Source of the DNA: RBC074 sp964470555
GTDB taxonomy: Bacteria > Acidobacteriota > Blastocatellia > RBC074
Direction of reading: 5' to 3'
DNA: 64,000 bases
NCBI GenBank assembly: GCA_964470555.1
Contig: CAYYDG010000008.1
Span: 124,001 to 188,000, forward strand
Positions 60,075 through 64,000 of this stretch are shown here, in pieces. Every line of letters begins with the position of its first letter. Within the stretch, counting starts at the first letter, position 1. A program made the position numbers and the translations under genes. The notes beneath the pieces are model-generated. The model was not told the DNA's origin, did not search any database, and saw only the letters and a list, made by a program, of their open reading frames with translations.

Positions 60075-63000
60075 TTATCTTTCGCCGAGTTTGAGCAGCT
60101 TTCGTCCTGATCGAAGCAACAAGGCTCGATCCACTGCCGCGACGCCATAAACGCGCTCGACATCCGTCAATTCGTTCATCGCCAATTGTTCGAACTTCGC
60201 GCCCGCGCGCAGCACAAGGGTCTTTCCATCAATTCCGAAAATGTAAATGCGATTCCCGGCGGCGAGGGGAGATGCCCAAGCTTCGCCGCCGAGTCGCTGG
60301 CGCCAGCGCTCCTCTCCTGTCTTGAGATCAAGACAAAACGCGACGCCAACCTTGTTGACGAAATACACGTAACCTTCGTGAATCAGCGGCGAGCTGAAGT
60401 TGGCGGTTGCTTCCTGCGCGCGCCACAAAATGTTGGACTCGGTGACATCGCCCGCGCCGCCGAGTTTGATGGCCACGTTCATGCCCTTGTCGCTGGAACC
60501 GACGACGGCGATGCTGTTCGCAATATCCACCGAAGGCGATGGAATGTTGTTTCCTTTCAATCCGCCGAACGTCCAGATTGGCTCTCCTGTTTTCCCATCG
60601 CGAGCGGTTACGGCTCCGCCAATGCTGAGCAGGATTTGCTGTTTGCCTGCTTGACCAATCACCAGCGGAGTGCTCCATCCGCCGCCCGGTTTGAGTTCCT
60701 GCTTCCAGAGGTTTTTTCCCGTGCGTTTGTCCGCCGCCAGCAAAAACGAAGGCCCGCTGTGAACGACCAGCGTCAGGACGGCGTCGGCAGTCATTGCCAG
60801 CGAACTGCCCAACCCGTGATTGGTTTTGTAACCGCCGTATTCTTCGGCCAGCTTGCGTTGCCATTGCAATCGCCCGTTGTGATCGAGAGCGATCAAATCG
60901 CCACTTTCAAAAAAGAAGTACACACACTTGTCGTCCACCGCCGGAGTCGGCGCGGCTTTGCTGACCGTGCCGGAATCTTTCATCGTGAAGGTCGCAGCGA
61001 ATTCTTTGCGCCAAAGCTCGCGGCCTGTTTGCAGGTCGTAACAAAGCGCGAAGAGCCTTTCCTTCATCGCGCCTTCAACCGCGGTCAAAAACAGTTTTCC
61101 TTTCCAAACCACAGGACTGGATTGGCCGTAACCGGGGAGCGAAATTTTCCAGGCGATGTTTTTCGCGTCCGACCAGTTCAGCGGCAAACCTACTGCTTCG
61201 GTGTGACTGTCGCCGGCGCCGCGAAATCCAGGCCAGACGGTGATACTTTGTCGAATGTTGCCCTGATGTTTGTGGCGTCCGGCCAGCGGCAAACCTGCTT
61301 TGAGATTGCGCGCGTTCAGATGTGTGTACGCGCCGCCAAACAGAAAACCGCGCGTCAATTTCACATCGCAATCCAGTTCTACGCCTGCCGTGCGCGCTTC
61401 GGAAATGTTCTGGTAGAAAAACAACAGGCGATTGAGCGCCGGTTGAAACAGCGACAAGCCAATGCCGTATTGCTGCGACAACGCGGCCAATTGCTGCGGC
61501 GAAGCGACAAATCCCAAACTGACGGCGTCAATCAGGTTTTCGACATCGTTGTAAAACACGTTTACGCCGAGCCGCGCACGACGACCGCGCGAATTGAATT
61601 CGCCGCCGAGCTGCATCGAATGCGCGTGTTCAGGACGCAAATCCGGATTGCCTATGACCTGATACAAATTGGTTGGGTTGAGGAAGCGAAAGTAGAGTTG
61701 GCCCCGGTCTGGCGCGCGAAAGCCGCGTCCGTAAGAAAAGCGCGCGCGGAATTGATCGTGGACGCGGACGTTGACGCCTGCTTTCGGCGAAAAGGCATTG
61801 CCGAAAATCGAATTGTGGTCGAATCGGCTGCCCAGAGTCACAGTCACGCGATTGCCGAAGCTGATCTTGTCCTGCACGAAGACGGAAGCGGTTTCCACCT
61901 TGTGTCCGGCGTCGTTGGCCAGACGATTGAATCCGCGATAACGATCAGTAGTCCATTCCGCGCCGGCTTGCAGCAACTGACGATCGCCCAGAATTGCGTT
62001 GATCGAACCATCCACTTTGCCGTATCGCTCGGACAGATTGCCCGGTGGAATCGCGCGCGTCGGCGGAACCAGCATGTTGTTGCCAATTTCGTCAAACCGC
62101 GAAAAGTAACCGCGCCCTTGTGCAGTCAAACGCGGATTGATCGTCCAGTCACCTTGCAGATTGAAACTCTGCGAATCTTCGTCGGTGACGGATTCCTGAT
62201 TGCCTTCTTCGCCGCGCGAACGCCCGCGCGACTGATTCCAATAACTGCGCGCCCACGCGCTGAGCGAAAAGCCAGGCGTGAATTTGTAGCGCGCTTTGGC
62301 GTAAGCGTCAGTGCGTCCAAAACCTGCGCCCGTCGTATCGAATGTCGTCGGCGTCAGATCGAACGGGTTTTGTTTGTGACGTTCACCGCTGAAAAATGCG
62401 CTGAAACGTTCGCCGCCGAATCCCACATCGCCGCGGTAATCTGCGCGTCCCTGCGAACCGCCCGATGCGGTCAGGTTCAATTCCATCGGTTCGCGCGGTT
62501 CGCGCGTGATTTGATTGATGACGCCGCCAATTGCGTCCGAACTGTAAAGCGCGGAAGACGCGCCTTTGACGACTTCAATGCTTTCGAGATTGCCGACCAC
62601 TTGGCGATCCAGGTTGATGATGCCGCTTTTGATGCCGCGGGCGCCTGTCACAGACTGTCCGTCGAACGACACCAGCGCCTGCCGCGAATCAATGCCTTGA
62701 ATCTTTTCGCCGCCGCTGCCCGAATCGCCCGAAGCCGTGCCTCGCCGCGTCATCACGCCGGGCAGTTCCTGCAAAACTTCGGAGACTGATTCATATCCCG
62801 TGTCGCGTATGCGATTGCGTCCTATGACATCCACTTTGGTGTTGAGCGATTCACGCAACTCTTCCTGCCGCGAACCTGAAATCACAGTGATGCGGTCGGC
62901 CAGCGCCACTGGCTCCAACCGCAATTCAATCGGTTCAACGCCCGGCAAGTTGTCTGCCAATTCAGCCGCGCCAAATCCCGCCAGACTTGCTGTGATCTTG

Positions 63001-63281
63001 TAACGTCCGTCTCTGGCCCCTGCCAGCGTGAAGCTTCCATCAGCGGCTGTGATTAAAACGATTTCCATTCCAGTGTTGAGGTTCTGCAGCGTCACGGAAG
63101 CTCCGGGCAACGCCGCGCCGGTCGAGTCGGCGACGCGACCTTGCAATCCGGCGCGCCCGGATTGCGCCGTGACGACCAGCGCCAGAAAAAACAATGCCAG
63201 TCCGGAGGTAATCAACGTAAATAGAAATTTGCCTATCGTTTCAAAATGGGGAGAAGGAAAAAATTGTGTTCGGATTTTCAT
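60075..63281 (-). CDS. Chimeric TonB-dependent receptor fused to a PQQ-type beta-propeller
   Basis: One 1068-codon frame joins two families. Residues 1 to about 680 are a TonB-dependent receptor: signal peptide, a regulatory-like domain (LQGRVADSTGAALPGASVTL), a plug with RIRDTGYESVSEVLQELPGV and IEVVKGASSALYSSDAIGGV, and a barrel up to LPLAGRHKHQGNIRQSITV. The last barrel strands and the terminal aromatic residue are missing. From WPGFRGAGDSHTEAVGLPLN (about 681) the sequence is the standard start of an exported PQQ-like quinoprotein without its signal peptide, with repeats such as GYGQSSPVVWKGKLFLTA and GGWSTPLVIGQAGKQ. The junction is in frame near 61240. AGGAG lies 4 bases before the ATG. 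A functional fusion is doubtful because the barrel is incomplete. Confidence 0.85.
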   Translation of the reverse strand: MKIRTQFFPSPHFETIGKFLFTLITSGLALFFLALVVTAQSGRAGLQGRVADSTGAALPGASVTLQNLNTGMEIVLITAADGSFTLAGARDGRYKITASLAGFGAAELADNLPGVEPIELRLEPVALADRITVISGSRQEELRESLNTKVDVIGRNRIRDTGYESVSEVLQELPGVMTRRGTASGDSGSGGEKIQGIDSRQALVSFDGQSVTGARGIKSGIINLDRQVVGNLESIEVVKGASSALYSSDAIGGVINQITREPREPMELNLTASGGSQGRADYRGDVGFGGERFSAFFSGERHKQNPFDLTPTTFDTTGAGFGRTDAYAKARYKFTPGFSLSAWARSYWNQSRGRSRGEEGNQESVTDEDSQSFNLQGDWTINPRLTAQGRGYFSRFDEIGNNMLVPPTRAIPPGNLSERYGKVDGSINAILGDRQLLQAGAEWTTDRYRGFNRLANDAGHKVETASVFVQDKISFGNRVTVTLGSRFDHNSIFGNAFSPKAGVNVRVHDQFRARFSYGRGFRAPDRGQLYFRFLNPTNLYQVIGNPDLRPEHAHSMQLGGEFNSRGRRARLGVNVFYNDVENLIDAVSLGFVASPQQLAALSQQYGIGLSLFQPALNRLLFFYQNISEARTAGVELDCDVKLTRGFLFGGAYTHLNARNLKAGLPLAGRHKHQGNIRQSITVWPGFRGAGDSHTEAVGLPLNWSDAKNIAWKISLPGYGQSSPVVWKGKLFLTAVEGAMKERLFALCYDLQTGRELWRKEFAATFTMKDSGTVSKAAPTPAVDDKCVYFFFESGDLIALDHNGRLQWQRKLAEEYGGYKTNHGLGSSLAMTADAVLTLVVHSGPSFLLAADKRTGKNLWKQELKPGGGWSTPLVIGQAGKQQILLSIGGAVTARDGKTGEPIWTFGGLKGNNIPSPSVDIANSIAVVGSSDKGMNVAIKLGGAGDVTESNILWRAQEATANFSSPLIHEGYVYFVNKVGVAFCLDLKTGEERWRQRLGGEAWASPLAAGNRIYIFGIDGKTLVLRAGAKFEQLAMNELTDVERVYGVAAVDRALLLRSGRKLLKLGER

Positions 63282-63395
63282 ATTGCTCCTGCACGTCAAT
63301 CGCCGTATTTGATGTTTGCGACGAACCGTTGCAGGATGAGTCCCGCACGTCGGCGCGAATGTCCCTAAACAGACCGGGTCGGTCGTGCATTCAAG

Positions 63396-63431
63396 GCCTT
63401 CGCTGTTGCCGCAGCGAAGGCTTCATTTTTT
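63396..63431 (+). terminator. Hairpin with T-run of uncertain use
   Basis: The 10-bp stem GCCTTCGCTG (63396-63405) pairs with 63412-63421. On the plus strand TTCATTTTTTG follows. No plus-strand gene precedes it; it lies just after a minus-strand gene. Confidence 0.4.
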
Positions 63432-63450
63432 GAAAATGCTTGAAAGCGTG

Positions 63451-64000
63451 TCAGGCCAACGCCTCTGTTTCCGCGACCACTTTGGCGCGGCGCGCTTTCC
63501 AGGCTAGAAACCGTCGCCAGGCCAGAGCCAGTCCGGTCCACACCAACACCACTCCGCCCAGAGAAACTATTCCTGCAATCGTTTGACCGGCAATTCCCGC
63601 AACTTCCCCTGTGTGAGCAAAGCGCAGAAAAGATCGAAGTTGGCGCCCTTTGGTAAAGCCGGAAAAGGTCTCCCATTTGAGCGTTTCGCCGGTCGCGCGA
63701 TCCAACGTCAGTGTGGCGCGTTTGTGCGGTTCGCCACCTGTGCCGTGGTCTATGGTGAAAGCGAGCGGCGCTTCGGTGGAAGCAGGGAATCGCACGCTCA
63801 AACTCTTCCAGCCGGGCGAATGCTGTTCCGCGCGCGCCCACAAGGAATTCAATCCCGTAGTTGTCAGAATAGTCTTTTTCGCCGTTTGTGATTCTTGAGC
63901 AGGAGTGGCAGGACGGGCGGCGGGAGTTGGCGGATTTTCGCCGACAACGCGATAAACCAGATTGCCGGCCCAGGCGAATGAAATAGTGACGCCCGAAAGC
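63451..64000 (-). CDS. PepSY-associated transmembrane protein, C-terminal part (cut by window edge)
   Basis: The frame is open from the window edge to a stop at 63451, 182 codons. It contains LSGVTISFAWAGNLVYRVVG (end of a helix), a Pro/Ala-rich spacer, a periplasmic PepSY region with DRATGETLKWETFSGFTKGR, then QLRSFLRFAHTGEVAGIAGQ, the helix TIAGIVSLGGVVLVWTGLAL and a basic tail AWRRFLAWKARRAK. This is the end of a PepSY_TM protein like the one at 55009-56403. It lies directly upstream of the chimeric receptor on the same strand. The N-terminal half is outside the window. Confidence 0.82.
   Translation of the reverse strand, partial: LSGVTISFAWAGNLVYRVVGENPPTPAARPATPAQESQTAKKTILTTTGLNSLWARAEQHSPGWKSLSVRFPASTEAPLAFTIDHGTGGEPHKRATLTLDRATGETLKWETFSGFTKGRQLRSFLRFAHTGEVAGIAGQTIAGIVSLGGVVLVWTGLALAWRRFLAWKARRAKVVAETEALA

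Noticed and set aside
60186..62789. 867-codon plus-strand frame opposite the receptor-propeller chimera
   Set aside because: No ribosome-binding site, no recognisable domain, Arg/Ala/Phe-rich antisense composition.

Overview
The window reads as a chromosomal segment of a mid-GC, Gram-negative bacterium, most probably an acidobacterium of the Blastocatellia type. This is an inference from gene content: a VWFA-related protein of the acidobacterial TIGR03436 kind, a fragment of the acidobacterial TIGR03437 C-terminal domain, a TIGR02999-like ECF sigma factor followed directly by a WD40-bearing Ser/Thr kinase, many secreted proteins of unknown function, and carboxypeptidase-regulatory-like TonB-dependent receptors. 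No rRNA, CRISPR array, prophage or intact insertion sequence is visible. Two tRNA genes (Asp-GTC and Val-TAC) lie near 30.1-30.25 kb.

Layout. 1-8.5 kb: end of a MacB-like permease, a PhyH dioxygenase, an APH-fold phosphotransferase, a periplasmic rhodanese, the lipid II flippase MurJ, a diheme cytochrome c and an ECHDC3-like crotonase. 8.1-17.2 kb (minus strand): secreted proteins, a YdjC deacetylase, a fused RsmD-YdcF protein, GalE and a type IV pilus block (pilN, pilO, a PilP-like TIG protein, a pseudopilin-like protein). 17.7-28 kb: RecJ, a secreted protein, PpiD, a non-catalytic double M16 protein, an M20 hydrolase and a HicA/HicB-like pair. 28-30 kb: molybdenum cofactor genes moeA and moaC, with a previously unlisted 52-residue membrane protein between them in a chain of overlapping starts and stops. 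30-36.6 kb: tRNAs, VWA protein, OmpA-family envelope protein, DUF2294 protein, isocitrate dehydrogenase and a degenerate carbonic-anhydrase-like protein. 36.6-38.1 kb is a scar: terminators, a frameshifted transposase tail, the last 65 codons of serC and a TIGR03437 fragment. 39-42 kb: sigma factor, kinase and a ComEA-like protein, which runs tail to tail into ComEC. 45-50.9 kb: RlmD-type methyltransferase, BirA, SEC-C protein and SpoVR. 51-52.8 kb: an AAA ATPase plus DUF4276 two-gene unit, the best candidate for a defence system. 55-64 kb: a minus-strand iron/heme block with two PepSY membrane proteins, an ethylbenzene-dehydrogenase-type heme protein and two TonB-dependent receptors, one of which is fused in frame to a PQQ-type beta-propeller.

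The most unusual feature of the window as a whole is a family of short hairpin elements whose arms are tandem heptanucleotides. The heptamer differs from locus to locus (ATTGCGG, AGTAGAC, GGATGAA, ACTGTGA, ACTGAAA, AGTCGGG, CAATCCG), but the 7-bp period is kept and a reverse-complement array usually follows 20-100 bp later. They sit in gene junctions, where they overwrite the usual ribosome-binding region or even supply the stop codon (rlmD). They also lie inside reading frames (kinase, M16 protein, MurJ N-terminus), where they encode extra residues. They resemble in principle the heptameric STRR repeats known from cyanobacteria and merit a genome-wide census.

Promoters that can be recognised follow a sigma-70 pattern with a 16-17 bp spacer and a GC-rich stretch after the -10 box (TATACT, TATAAT, TAATAT).
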